The notes under the pieces: model-generated
Told to the model about the DNA's origin: nothing
Database searches by the model: none
Seen by the model: only the letters and a program-made list of their open reading frames with translations
In this document: piece by piece, positions 22,144 through 36,300 of the stretch
Position numbering within the stretch: the first letter of the stretch is position 1
Layout of the letters: each line of letters opens with the position of its first letter
Source: Bedellia somnulentella
Lineage: Eukaryota; Arthropoda; Insecta; Lepidoptera; Bedelliidae
Reading direction: 5' to 3'
DNA length: 64,000 nucleotides
Assembly: GCA_963576735.1 (NCBI GenBank)
Contig: OY755175.1
Location: forward strand, 12,292,401-12,356,400
Position numbers and translations under genes: made by a program

Positions 22144-22420
22144 CTTATCCTATTATTAATATTATAAATGTGAAAGTTTAGATGTTTGTGTAAGTTCTAG
22201 CTAAATTTAGCCTTATTCACAGAACGTATTTAAATAAAATTTTACAGGAAGGTAGGTAATGATCCCAATTAACACATTGGGTACTTTTTTTCCTGGAAAC
22301 TTTAAGAGTCCATTCCATTTGCTTAAAAAATCGCAACACTGCCTGACTGACTCAGAATCATTGCTCAGCCGAAACTACTATACTTATAAACTTAAAATTT
22401 ATAAAGTGAAAAAATCGTGA
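22144..22420 (+). mobile_element. Helitron-like fragment
   Basis: TATTATTAATATTATAAATG followed by GTGAAAGTTTAGATGTTTG is a common lepidopteran transposon 5' text. The ends are not resolved. Confidence 0.35.
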
Positions 22421-23099
22421 GGACACTATGAAAAAAACCCTTTTTTCTCATCTCGTGACAAGGCACATTAAATTATTATATATAATATATTTAACTTTTA
22501 TAAAAAATAACGTTTTGTATTGTTGAATATTGTACAAAAAATAGTTTATTCGTTTTCAAGTTTGTCACGTAGAGTCACACAGAAAGACACGGCTAGTGAC
22601 ACACAATGTGCTACATATTTTAAAGTGTCTCATTTTAATACGTTTGATTTAAATGCGTAATGTAGCTTTGGCGTAGAATTTTTTATCAGTGTTAAAATGA
22701 AAACAGAAATCAAACGATTTGCTTGTCTTATGTCGATATTTTAATAACTGTTGTGGCACCACCAGCCGTGTAACATACTTACTTACTTGTCCTTTACTTA
22801 ACCTTTATTTGAATTGGAAGGATCGTTCATTTGTATGATCATATGATGTAGAGCCTTTTTGTAAATGCTCTTTTATGTTTCACACTTTAGACGCCTTCCT
22901 CTTTTGTCACATTTTCTATGATGTAGCCTGTGTGTTCATCTTCTACTTATATTACCACATATTATCCATTTTATCCCAGAGTCCAAACCATACTAAAAAA
23001 ACCAAGGAAGTGTCGGTTTGTATTTTCCACAATTAATGTCAAACATCTTACCGATCGCCAATCACATTAAATGCTTAAATATTTAATAATATATGTATA
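22421..23099. other. Non-coding, no feature seen
   Basis: AT-rich with no recognised repeat or exon. Confidence 0.4.
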
Positions 23100-23215
23100 T
23101 AACATATATATAACATATAGTCACGGCTATAAATCCCTAGAAGGGGTACCCAGAGCTTCGGAATAAGACCTTTGAAACTTTGGAACAGCCACTTTTGGAA
23201 GTTAAATGGGGAAGA
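23100..23215 (-). repeat. Rep-A fragment
   Basis: CATATAGTCACGGCTATAAATCCC, GGGGTACCCAGAGCTTC, CAGCCACTTTTGGAAGTT. Only the distal 115 bp is present. Confidence 0.65.
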
Positions 23216-24185
23216 TACGTAATTAAAAGTCTAAAAATTACAATCTCACTAATTCGAGTATATTTTTACAATTATACTTTTTAATGTCATCGCATTTTGT
23301 TTGTTTTACATTTTAGTAAGTACAAATACCATAAAACAACAATTGAGCACAATTTAAATTGTTTCCTTTTCGAAGATTAAATCCAACGCTTGTTCTAGTC
23401 ACATTAATATATTTCAACCATGAATGTATTCCAACAATAACAAACGATGCATAAGAATATACATTGGAAAAAGCCAAATCGCTCGACTTAAAGCTAAAAA
23501 TCTTGAGCTCTAATACTGTGTAACATGTTCAATTCAATTGTACCACATAATCATTGACTAAATAACTATTAATTATTTTCTCACTTAAAATAAATATCTA
23601 TACATAATGCTTTGTTCAAACTCATTTTCAGGTACGAACTACATGTAATTAGAATGACATTTCGTGTTTCAGAGGGATGCAACATCTATACGATTGAAAG
23701 GGAGATAGTTGTAGAATCAAACTTTACCATGAAAAATACAAAGAAATGTCCATACTTTCGTTTGCATCGTATTTTTACCCAAGTAATCTTACATTGCGGT
23801 TAATTATGTAAATAAGAATCCGGTTAAACAAAATCAGGGCAGAATTTTATATAAATCTGCCTTGTCGTTAGCGTCCCTCTCAAACGAGATAAATATTTAT
23901 CCATGATTACATTGCACTTTTACTCTCATTAAGATATCTACAAAGATTTCACATAAATATACAAACAATCTTAAATTAAATATCTACAAATTGTCTATAT
24001 TCTATTTACAAATAAACGATCCGTGCTCTTCAAATATCCTTACAAATCTGGTTACAGTAACTAAGTCACAGCAATAGTCGTGTTAAATATGAACTTGCTT
24101 GTTTTCTCGTTTATCTCCAAGGAAGAAAACCACTGACGAACAGAAACGGTGTGATGGGGTTCGGTAGAAATACGTGCGGTGCTAG
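23216..24185 (-). other. 3' UTR and downstream flank of the NHA gene
   Basis: Follows the stop codon at 24186 in minus reading. AT-rich. No canonical AATAAA was seen on the minus strand near the stop, so the cleavage site cannot be placed. Confidence 0.35.
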
Positions 24186-24361
24186 TCATGGGCGGGCGGT
24201 GGGTTGCACCGTGATGTTGGTGGGGGTGGGGACGAAAGAGTTGGCTGGCGGTGGCGAGGTAGACTCCGAGTCTGCCCGGGCTTCCGCGTCGCGTTCGGCT
24301 AACTCGTCTTCGTCGATGATGGAGATATCGCGCATCGATGGTCTGTGGGAGCGTCGCCAGC
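24186..24361 (-). CDS. Nha: NHA exon 12 (C-terminal tail, stop)
   Basis: Encodes a cytosolic tail: WRRSHRPSMRDISIIDEDEL, an acidic/Ala stretch, a Pro-rich end (TNITVQPTARP) and TGA at 24186-24188. Acceptor TTCCGTAG. Confidence 0.85.
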
Positions 24362-27300
24362 CTACGGAAGAGAGGATGGTTAGAGGAGTATTTGATGAAC
24401 AACTTAGCATTATGGCACGGTAATGATTTATACGTTTAAAGAGTACCTACTTAAATGATTATATATTTACTTTGGCCATGTGCACCTAAAGATTAAATAT
24501 GCAAAGGAAACTAATAGTTTTGTTGATCTGTTCAGACCAGTAAGGATGGAGTTGTTTATTTTAGTAATTTTAATTTAATAAAATGAAATAAAAGCGATTT
24601 AAAATCACTTAGACTTTAAATAAACGTTGTGTTTTTGATCTTAACTCACTGACTGTGGCAAACTCAAACTCTCTAAACCATACCGCTACATAATTAATTT
24701 TGGAGTGGTTCGTAAGTAAATTCTATATTCCTAAAACGTAGGTATGTAAGTAAGAAAAATTTGAATTCGCCGCATAATCCTCCAAATATACATACAACCA
24801 AATCTTACCTTCTACAATAGGCGGCTGAGTAGTCTTATTGAGTAGCCTAGGTCCAGCGATAGTGATGATGATGGCTCCCAGCGGCGCCGTCACCACGATG
24901 GACAGGATGCAGATGGTGGTCACGGTCTCGGCGTACTGCACTAGTTGGGCCGATGGGCCTTCTGGGCCTGATATTTTCTTGATCTCGTCTAGAGCGACTG
25001 GGCCTAATGCGGCCTAGGGAATTTAAAAGCAATTACAATTAAATTGATATGCTTTCATAGTCAATATAAATGTAGAATTAAATGCTCATGTGTCAAACTT
25101 AGACTAGATTTGAAGTTCTGAACATATTTTTATATTTTAGTATGGTAGTCGACTGTAGAAGTGTGAACATGCAAGACGTAAAATGTGAATAAGTACCATT
25201 TTTTTTCCTACAATACAATATGTGTTCTTTACCGGCTTAGAAAGTCCAAACCCCTTCCATGGGGGTTTTTAAGTGGTTTTAGGGCGACGCGTTTGGAGAC
25301 CCATCACCAACGCTACTTTAATTCAACCATCTTTTCCCCTTCTCCAACCATCTCTTCTCTGAAGCTCTGACTACCCTTTTTCATGGCCGTGAGTATATGT
25401 ATGTATGCATGCGTTCTCTGGTTGTTGAGTAGCTGCATTTTATGTGGTATTCTAATTATTGTCATCGACTCCTTTGTGTATTGAATAACAGTTGATGATA
25501 ATTTTAGGCAAACATGAATAGTTTATTTCAAAAATATAATTAACCTGTACTGTAGCCTTAGCCATCCAGGCCAATCCCACGAAGAACTTTTCTTTCAAAT
25601 TGAGGTTGCTTCTTACTGCGCATGCGCTAGTCAGCAGTACCCGGAGAACAACGCCGGTAAGGAGAATACCGGTACCAATACCCACTATGTGAGGTTCAAG
25701 ATCTTCTATCTGGAAATATAGGCAAAAACTTGAAGAATATGTAAAGAAAAAAAAATACACATAATATAATCTGGACAACTGAAACACCTAATATGATTAC
25801 ATTTCACTTAACATTCCAATCAAAAACATATAATATAAAATTTATCATAAAATAGAACGTCGCCTAAAAATATGTAAAAATTCTGACTATTTTACATAAT
25901 ATGTATCAGAATTAACTGAAATAACTTACTAAAAAGAGGGTTTTCATGTTTCTCAATCTTTAATACTTATAAAATGGGTGAATTTCATCAAAACTGGATA
26001 TTTCAAAACTGGATAGTAAAAAAAAGATTTCATTTAACTTTGAACCAAATTTAATGTTGAACCAAAAAGACTACTGAAATTGCCAAAAATCTTATTTAAA
26101 CTTATTTTACAAACATTGCCATCAACATATTTATTTTCGATAACTTTAATGGACTCGCCAATAGGATTAAACCTCCTCCTTACTTTCAATTACATTACAT
26201 CTGGGGAATCAGTGGAACAGCCAAAAGTTGCGTAGCTTGTACGAGCGACCTTTTTACTAGATATCGCGTGTGTCATCTGATTCTTACCGATATAGTGACA
26301 ATAAAAGAGCGCTCGTGCCAGGCCTCCTAGAGAATCAATGGAATAGCGTCAAGCTGGTGTTACTAAATCTATATCTCCAGCAAGTATTGCATATTGTACT
26401 AACCACAACTTGTGCCCCAGTGACACCAAACAACATCGGTTCAAAGAACATCCAAAATATTTCAAAAGCGGTTGCTACTGGATTATCTTCGACGTCCCAT
26501 CCTTGTTCTGTCCAGTTTTTACAGGCTACGAATGCAAACGCTATCACGGCTAGGGGACCTGAAAGTTAAAATTGTTTGGTTGTTTATAAATATAAATAAT
26601 ATACGGGCATAATACACACAGATCAAGTTAGCGCCGAACTAAGTAGAACTTGTATTATGGGATGCTAACTCAAAGATATATTTAATTTTATATAATACAC
26701 ATATAAATAACATCCAAGACTAAGAAAGTATCATATGCTCATATTGCTCATCACATAAATGTTGCTCTCAGCGAGGATCGAACCCGCAACCTTCGGGCCG
26801 AAGTCACCTATCCACTCAGCCGAGGACGTCGTCAATATACATATTTTTGTATAATTATAATTGTGTATAGTACACCGATAATTATTGTAATTAGGGTTCC
26901 GTACTAAAAATCTATCTAATCTATCACGTAACCTAATTACCGAACAACCGTATTAGCTCAGTCGGTAGAACCGGGTCGGGTCTACACCAATTTATCTTGT
27001 TTCAAAGTCATATATGTGGTTAATTTATCATAGTTAAACAAAACTAGGTTAAAAAAAACTAAAAAATAAAACACACTAAGTCTGTTTTTAATTTTTTTTT
27101 GGGCGATGTGGCTGTAGACCCATCAGGTAAGTTACTTTATTTTTATCTTCTTCGGCCCTATCTTCTTCCAAAAGTGGACATGGAAGTTATTTATAATTCA
27201 AAATTTATGGCTACCCCTTGTCGGGATTAATAGCGGTGAGTATACAAGTATGTATGTATGAAGTTATGACCTTGCTAGTTCAGAAACACAAACACCACCC

Positions 27301-30300
27301 TAGATGTAAAGAAGCAGAGGTTCGAGTCCTGAATACAAACCCTTCCTACTTGTTTCAGGATTAAAACCAGAAGTACATAATTAGAATGTTTTGTTCTTGA
27401 AAACCATATGTGGGGATACTTACTAATGACTAAATCAGAAGTACATAATTGAAAATGATATTTTGTCAGTCATTGATCGGTTTGAGTGAAGGGGTCACTA
27501 CTGAATTAATAACTTATTAATATTTAATTGAAGTCTTGTTGCTTTACTTTGTTGCTTTCGATAGCATGCAAATGCTAAGAATGCTTGAAATCGCATGAAA
27601 TAACTTTTAAAGGTAAAGTTAACTTTGAATCGAATTATAAAATAATAATATATAAATTTTATTCGATATTATATAAAAATCCTACATTTTTATAGAAGGT
27701 CCTCATGCTACAGATATAATTTTTTGCATAAACAAAATGAGAGAACCCCTTCGTACTTGTCGGTTTTAAGTGTTTATTTTCATTTTTCTCATTAGTTGAC
27801 CTATGGATCTTGATTGTATAATTTAAACCTTAAGACCTTGAGGCAAAGCTAATTATATTAAGTACTGATGATTAACTCTTAAACATTATAAAATTGCACT
27901 GACCTGCACCACCCCATCCAATTTCTTCAGATCCAAGAACTGACATTAATCCTCCAGCCAAAAGTAAAAGTACTCTTAGAGGCACCAAAAATGAATCATT
28001 CTTTTCAGGAACGAACTTAACCAGATAGCCGCAGAATACACCAAACGCTACACCACTTATAATACTTAAAGGTCCCTGAAAATAATAATATTGTTATTAA
28101 TCAAAACCTTATACGTGGGCAGGCCACTTCTTTGTAATCGACTCTTCTGGAACGGCTCGCTCGACCGATTTCAACCAACTTTGGCACACTGATAAGTGAT
28201 GGACATTTCTAAGTGCTAATCTTCGCATGTCGTGATCGAACTTATCAATGAGGAATAATCACCGAAAAAACTATTTTCCCATTGAAGTCAATAGAAAAAA
28301 GAAAATCGTTGCTTATTAAGAGCGAGGCTTGAAGAAGAACGACTATACAGATAGAAGACTGAGTTTTACCTAACTCGCTGAGCTCAATTTATTTCAATCG
28401 CAATTTGCATTAAAGTCCTAGTAATATATGTAGAAATATTATATACAACTATAAGAGCAGCCATACATTGACTGCTCGAGCAGTTAACTAAGCAGTCAAT
28501 AACTGTGACCAACTGCATTGCATTGTGGTCATTGCGCTGTCAACCACAAGAAGTAGTTCCACTGCTCGATTTTTCAGAATATGTAAAAAATAAAAAATAA
28601 AAAGCGTTTATTTACGAGAAACAAGAGTTAAATAAGGTGGTAGGTTTTTTTTTTAAATAGTTCATCTTGTTCTACCTTGCGGCGTGTAAATACTTATTAC
28701 ATTGGTTTAAAATTGGTTACATTTAATAACATAGTAAAGCTTTAATTTTTCATCAAATATTACATTTTGCTAAAAAGTCTTTCACAGAGTATATACAATT
28801 GTCAATCAAATAATTAAATAATACAGTTTTAAATTTATTAAATGTCAATTTTTTCGTGTCGTCACTAATAGTATTATATAATGTAATGGACATTTCGTAA
28901 CAATTTCGCTGGCAAATAGCCAGACATTTTGCAGCAGAATGCTCGTATTGCATATTGTGATTACCCCGTTGGGGTCTAATTTTTGGCGGTTTTAAGGTAA
29001 ACAATTTTGGATTTTTGTAAACGAAAATTAAAGTCTCATAAATGTATAGCGAGGGAAACGGTAATATTTTTAACTTTTTAAATAGCGGTACGCAACTATC
29101 CAAAAAGTCAGCACCGCATAGTATACGAATACACTTTTTTTGAATTTTGAAAACTCTATCTGAGTCAACAGAGTTACCCCAAAGTATGATTCCGTATCGT
29201 AAAACTGAGGACACACATCCGTGATAGCAGGTAAGGGCGGCACCCTCTGATATGACAAACCTTATACGGTAGATGACAAACAAGTACTTTTCCAGTTTTG
29301 TGCAGATGATGTCTACGTGAGTTTTCCAATTACAAAAAGAATCCAATGTGAATCCTAAGAATTTTGTCGATTCGACTTCCTTTACAGTTTGACCGTCATA
29401 ATTTATTTTTAAATTAAGCGGTTGTCTCCGATATGTCCTAAATTGTATAAATTCAGTTTTATTAAAATTTAATTGCAAATTATTATTTTCAAGCCAAAGA
29501 ATTATATTATTTAAAGTAAGATTAATGTCATATTCATATGTATCCAAATTTTTGCATTTTATAAGTATAGTAGTATCGTCAGCGTAAAGAATGCATTTAT
29601 TCGCTGTCGTCTGTGACAAGTCATTTATATATAGTAAAAATAAAAGAGGGCCAAGGATACTACCTTGCGGTACGCCACATTTAAGAGATTTACTATCTGA
29701 TTGAAAGACATTAAGATGTTTATTCTGGATACTACAAATTTCCACACATTGTTTTCTATTTGTCAGATAGCTTTCTAGCCAATTATACGCTTGTCCTCTT
29801 ATACCGTATCTTTCGAATTTTTCTAATGCTGTGGGATGATGAACAAAATCAAATGCTTTTGTCATATCTAACAGCATACCAATTACTGGTAACTTCGAGT
29901 TAAGACAATCTGTTACATCCTTTAATAAGTTAAAACAGGCTAAGGTGGTAGAGGAACCCTTTCTAAAGCCATATTGGTTTGGGATCAATATCGAATGAGT
30001 TGTCAAAAAACTGCATAATTTATCATGCATCACTTTTTCAAATATTTTTGAGATCACTGGTATAAGTGCGATTGGTCTGTAGTTTTTTAAAATATTACGT
30101 TCACCTGACTTGTGCAAAGGTTTAATTATGGATAATTTAAGACGATCAGGAAAAGTTCCTTCTGTTAGAGACTGATTTATTATATGGGTTATTGGAATTG
30201 TCAATTGTGTAGAGCATTTTTTTAATAGAAATGTTGGTATATGATCGTACCCGGTGGCAGATGTATTATTAAGATGTTTTATTATTTTATTAATGTCATT

Positions 30301-33300
30301 TGGGTCTGTAGGAGTCAAAAAAATTGAGTTAGGGTTACGAGGTATATTTACATTATTTATATTAAAATCGTTTATTGCACATGTCAAATTAACAAAAAAA
30401 TCATTAAAAATATTCGCTATATCAATTGGATTATTAATTATTTTATTATCGTCAAGTTTAATTTCGCATATGTCAGATTTTTGTGATTCTTGTTCAAAAT
30501 TATTTTTAAATAATGTCCACGATGCTTTATTTAGATTTTTAGATTGCTTTAAATACCGCATATTATTTAATCTTTGTGCAGACCCTATCACTTTTTTTAG
30601 TGTAGATGAGTACAATTTTAATTTATTGTGGTTTAGTTTTTTATTTGTGGGATCATGCAAATATTTCAAATATAGTTGTCGCTTACGAACACAGCATCGA
30701 CACTGTATGTATGTAGAAGACTGAAGTTTACTTTGTAGGCGCAGCTCGAAGCAGTCAAGATTGACTGCTTTAATCAGTCCATAAATAGCGTCCTTTTGTT
30801 TTGTAGATTCATTGAAATACTTAATCATTTGAATAATAACAAGTTTGTCCCGTATTTATTAAGCAGTGTCCAGTAAAATTTACATTCCAAAACATTAGTC
30901 ATAATATTTTCAAATGAAACGATAATATGCGTTGACGCAAACCAATACATGAATATTAATCATATCAGGTAATATTAAGTAAACACTATGAGTCGTAGAA
31001 TAGGAAAATTACAAGATGTTATCCAAGACTAAAAAACTGAAATGATGGCTTTCGAGAGCATCACAGCTGTTGTTAACCGTGCAACAAAAAACAAAAGGAA
31101 TCAAAAAAATATGTAAAATAAAAATGTTTGTCGGCTTAGAAAAACACTAACCCATTTTTTTTCGGGGATTTTTGAGGCGACTCTCGTAGTCGCCTCTCGG
31201 ATTGAGTCTTTTTAACTGATTTCCCTATTCAACTTCAAAAAACGGCTCAGAAGTCTTACAATTTTAGGTGTCTATAGCCTTGAGTTTATATCTATATGTA
31301 TGAAACCAAATATTTATCAATACAAATAATACTTACATACATACATACATACATATACTCACGGCTATAAATCCCTAGATTGGGTAGCTAGAGCTAAGGA
31401 ACTTGAAGTTCCTCAGCCACTTTTGGAAGTTGCGTCGGGAAAAGATAGTGAAATAAAGGTTGTTGGTGATGGGTCTCCAACCGCATCGCCCAAAAATCCC
31501 TTTAAAGCCCCAATATCGTTAGTCGCCTCTTACGTACACCTGCCGGAAGAATTGGGGTAGTGCTATTCTAAGCCGACACTACACAGCACTCTAAGCCGAC
31601 ACTACACAGCACTAATACTTACTTGAGCTATATTCATAGTAAGCGATGAAGAAGAAAACATGATAGATGATACAATGCCGAACACAGCTACACTGGCAGC
31701 GTCATCCATTCCAGATACCGCTAATACTAGTGTTGGTATTCCTTTTGACACACCGTATCCTTTTTCACGCAGACGAAACAGGCAGGGAACTACTACTGCT
31801 GGAGATACAGCTGCTATTATTGAGCCTAGGAGGAATGCTGAAAGAAGGTGAATGGAATGAAAAGATTTATTTGTTTTCTTATAAAAATGATAGTCAAGTT
31901 TTTTTTTATAAGGCCAATATTTTGAGTCTAAGTACTGCCAATTATTTAATTCAGCACGAATAAATGAATGAGTTTTGAAGTTCAAAATGTTGATGATTTT
32001 ATTTTATTTCAGCTTGAAAATACGGAGATATACAATAAATCTAATTAGATATGAACTAAAATAGACATATTGGTCTAAATATGATTAGATCAATTTTAAT
32101 CAGAGTTGTTACATCTGAATATATCGAAAGTTTTACTTCAGTACCGAATTAAAATAGTTGTAAACAATGCTCACCCCAGTCCCAAGGTAATCCTAGTAGA
32201 TAAAAGGACATAACGGCACAGAGAACACATTCGAAGATCCACGGGATCAGGGACAACTTCAGAATAGTAAGAAAAAACTTTTTCATCGCTACAGGATCTA
32301 AATCTAAACCTGCTCTTGTCAATATGATTGTTAATGCTATTTTCCTGAAAAGAGAAATAATAAAATTCAATACTAAAAACATGAAAAAAATCATATTTAA
32401 AAATTGTGATAGTCCAATGGGAATGGCCGCCCGTCAATACAGACAGGCGTGAGTTCAAATCCCGGGTCAGGCCTACACCAATTTGTCTTGTCTAAAGACA
32501 CATGTGTGGTTAATTTATCATGTGATGTGGTTCTGAATAGTGAGGGAAAACATCGTGAGGAAACCCACATGGCTAAGTTGTACCTTGTCATGCGACAGTG
32601 TATTCGTACCAAACGGCGATAGGCCTGCCCCCTATCAGATGAGTACACTGTCCAAGCAAAACGTGGGTACTCTAAACAACATGTGACGATGTCACGTGAT
32701 TTTCAGAAGTATTAGTACCTCTGCCAACCCATTCAGGGATATACGGCGTTAACGCTTGAAAGCTTGAGGATTTCAAAATAATAATAGTCTGTGGTTTGAT
32801 TCAATTCTTTACCAGCAACGATAAAGACAATCAATGGTAATTAATTATGCAAGTTTGATGCTAATCAACAGCCTTGACACTTGTATATACATAAGTATTA
32901 ATAAAGTCGTTATGAAAATCAATTAATGACATACTGGACTACTTTCAAGCAGTTGAAGAAACGTGAGAATACTGCTTTATACCTCCGTAGATTTTGGGAA
33001 ATTTACTTAGAGATCCTAAGTCTTTGAATGTATAAAGTATTGAATTTTAAAAAGGAAAAATTATATAACTTGGTTTACTTGAATACACAAAAAGAAAACA
33101 TATAAGATTACTTGAAAAATATTAAAATGCCGAGAGTAACTGAGAAATTATCGTATTAACAGTGATTAAAATCTCAGTCATGAAGGAAATAAACAATTAT
33201 ACGACACATACACTCGATTATTATGCTTCTGTAACTAGAAATTCATATTATAATTTATATTTAATAAAGTATAAGATAATATGTAAAAATAATTATGCCT

Positions 33301-36300
33301 TATAAAAGTATTCCCCTAGTGGTTTTTCAGAAGTAGCGGTTTTCGTACGAGACCGGGGCAAGATGAAGTTCGGGGCAGGACGGAAAGTAGGCTTGTTTGC
33401 GTGAATAGTCATCGTTTTCGGAGCGGCAAAAGCGCCATTTGCACGAACTTCACTCTCCGCTAGTGCGCCCAAGCTGAGTGACTAGGTTAGAATTAGATTT
33501 TGCGTTGTAGAGAGAAAAAGGTGATATTGCAAGTCTTTTTACGCGATTTTTGATTCGACAAATGATGTATAGACATGTAACTACCTGTGTTAATGTATTA
33601 TTTTAATACCGAGCTTATTATAGTAGTCCAAAACGTTAAATTCAAACCAGATTTTTTCGCCAGTAAAGTTCGAGGATATAATTGTGTCCTCTTTTCTACC
33701 TACGTGTGGATCGGGGCAAGATGGTCGGGGCATAATGGGATACTATCCCGTTTTGCCCCACCCTATCAATATATAACATAATGTATAGAATTTACAAATA
33801 TTTGTCAATTCTACCTAAATCAGGATCCAAAATATTTATTTGGATGGTTCACAAAATGGTTCACAACTATAAACAAAAAAAAGATCGTGACAAATGGAAC
33901 GAAGAAGATATGAGAAGAGCAGTTAATGCTGTTTAATTGATACAATGAGATTGCTTCGATCCTCGGCAATATACGATGTTCCTAAGTTAACCTTATAACG
34001 ATGAGTAAAAAAAGCTCGTGAAACTGTTTAATGCTGACATCGACTTCTGATAACGACTGCAGGAAAAATATATTTGGGATGATTCAAAACTGTTTTCACA
34101 GCCTAGTTAGATAATGAGCTGGAAGCACTGCGTTTTGGTTTAACAGACAAAGGTAATAAACAAATAAAGAAACCTGGAAAAAAGACTGAAAAGAAGATTA
34201 AAAAGACAAATAACAAGGAAAAACTGCAGAAAAGTTTTTTTTATTGGGTGCGTAAGTCATGTGCCGGAGAACATGAGGAAGACTAAGAGGCACACATTTA
34301 TCATCGTTGTCTACCTGATTAAAGCGTACACAGTTTGCCCCACAGCGTATCCCATCTTACCCCAGCTATGGGGCAAAACGAGAAATTGGCCGCGTTTATT
34401 TTTACATTATTTTCCAAAAAATGGTCTGGGGTTTTGCATGCTGCAACATTTAATTTTAAGAAAGAAATGTATAATAGTTACTTCTTTTGTTAAAGAATGT
34501 TATTAAAGAGTTTAATGTTCCTTGTATAACGAGTTTTGTCTTACCTATCTCATCTTGCCCCAGTCTCCCCTATATACCTGCTGTTAATAAAAAGACAACA
34601 ATTTGATGAAATTATTGGTAATGAAATTAAATAATTTCTTCGTATTGAGAAATTAAGTGATTGTTGGTCGATGTGACTGAATACTCATCACCAACAATCT
34701 TTTAATCTTTCCTTTATTTATCAATGTCCACCAATGTTATTTATCAATATCAATGTATAAAATAGTTTCCTATGATGTCATCTGAAAATTTTTACAGTAA
34801 AAAAGTTAATGGAAACGCGAATTATTCTATAATAATACAATGAAACAAAGAGAAATCTGTGCACTGACCTGATATAAGAAGTGACGTGCAAGTAGGTTTC
34901 ATTGAAATGAACGAAACCCACGTTTTTCATAACGATCCCCACTATGAGCATCCCTATGAGGGCGGGCAGTGTGGTCACTTTGACCATGAGCCAGCCTCCG
35001 AAGTAGGAAACCAAGGTGAGGACGGTTAACATGAATAGTTGACCTCCGGGTGCTGCCGTGTCCCCAAGCACCACCCATACTGTCACCCATACTAATACTC
35101 CTGGAAAGATTTATATAAATTTATTTTGTTGAACTTATTATAAAATTTGAAAGAAAGAAAGAAAACATTGCACAACAGATTTCATTGAAGCAAACAAAAC
35201 AACGTTACAATAATTAAAGAAAAAACACAAACAGAAAAAAAACATACATAATAAGTAAAACCTGATAAATAAAACATATTCATGTTGCAATTTCCAAAAA
35301 ATTTCCGTTAAACATCTTTGAGAAAATGCGAAATCGTATACTTGTGTAGTTTCATTAGTCTGACTGAATAACCTTGTTTTTAGACAACGTTTGGATAATT
35401 GTGTCTTTTCATAATAATTGCTTCAAATCTCATGTTAATAGGCCATCAATATTTTCGGAAATATATATATATTTGGGGCTATATTTAAACTCTACTATCA
35501 TGCTTAAAATATGTGTAGAGCGGATTTGATAGCAGCAAATAGTAATTTTATTTAATCTAATGCAAGTTACAGCATTTCGTCGTAGTAAAAAACTATTTTA
35601 TATATAAATCTTACCTATAATAAAGACAGCTAAATTCTGAGCACATTGTCTGTATGAGGGGCATAGCGGGTAGGGGCATATTTTTTGCCAGTGAGGCGGT
35701 TCCCAAGATGGAATCCCGGAGTCTTCTTGATGACACTTTTGACAACACGCAAACCACCAAGATCTGAAAAATCACCTGCTTTTATTCACGCATGACTTAT
35801 TTTATTCTATCATCAATCTATTTATATTTTTCAGTACCTCTCTATGTGGTCACTCTGTTGAGATAAAGCCTTTTTTGAGTATATAGAAGAAGCGGTAGAA
35901 TATTTCTTGAATCGTCCCTCGATGTGTGTCGATCGATCTGTGCAGAGTGAGTTAAACAAATGAGAATCAAGTGCCAACTGTATCCTCGACCAACACTTAT
36001 ATCGATTCATTTAAAATAAGTGAGAACTGACAGCTGTATGTCTGGGACACCTGCCTCGGCCTATTTAAGTCATTGACCAAACACTTTTAATACTTAGTAA
36101 ACGCTTTGTTGAAGTATCATACAGATATTCATTTTATGGTAACGGAAAGGATTTATTAAATATTAGACTCATAACTAGTACCTTTGCCACCGCGTATGAA
36201 ATGAAGCTGCGAATATTTCTTGTATTTCATGTAAATATAATAATCTGACTCAACGAAAGTTACGTGTTTATGTTTATTTATTTTATTTTCATTTATTTAG

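Noticed and set aside
24151..24423. Plus-strand ORF opposite NHA exon 12
   Set aside because: Shadow of the GC-rich coding exon on the minus strand.
30254..30724. 156-codon plus-strand ORF opposite LINE-2
   Set aside because: Shadow of the reverse transcriptase ORF.
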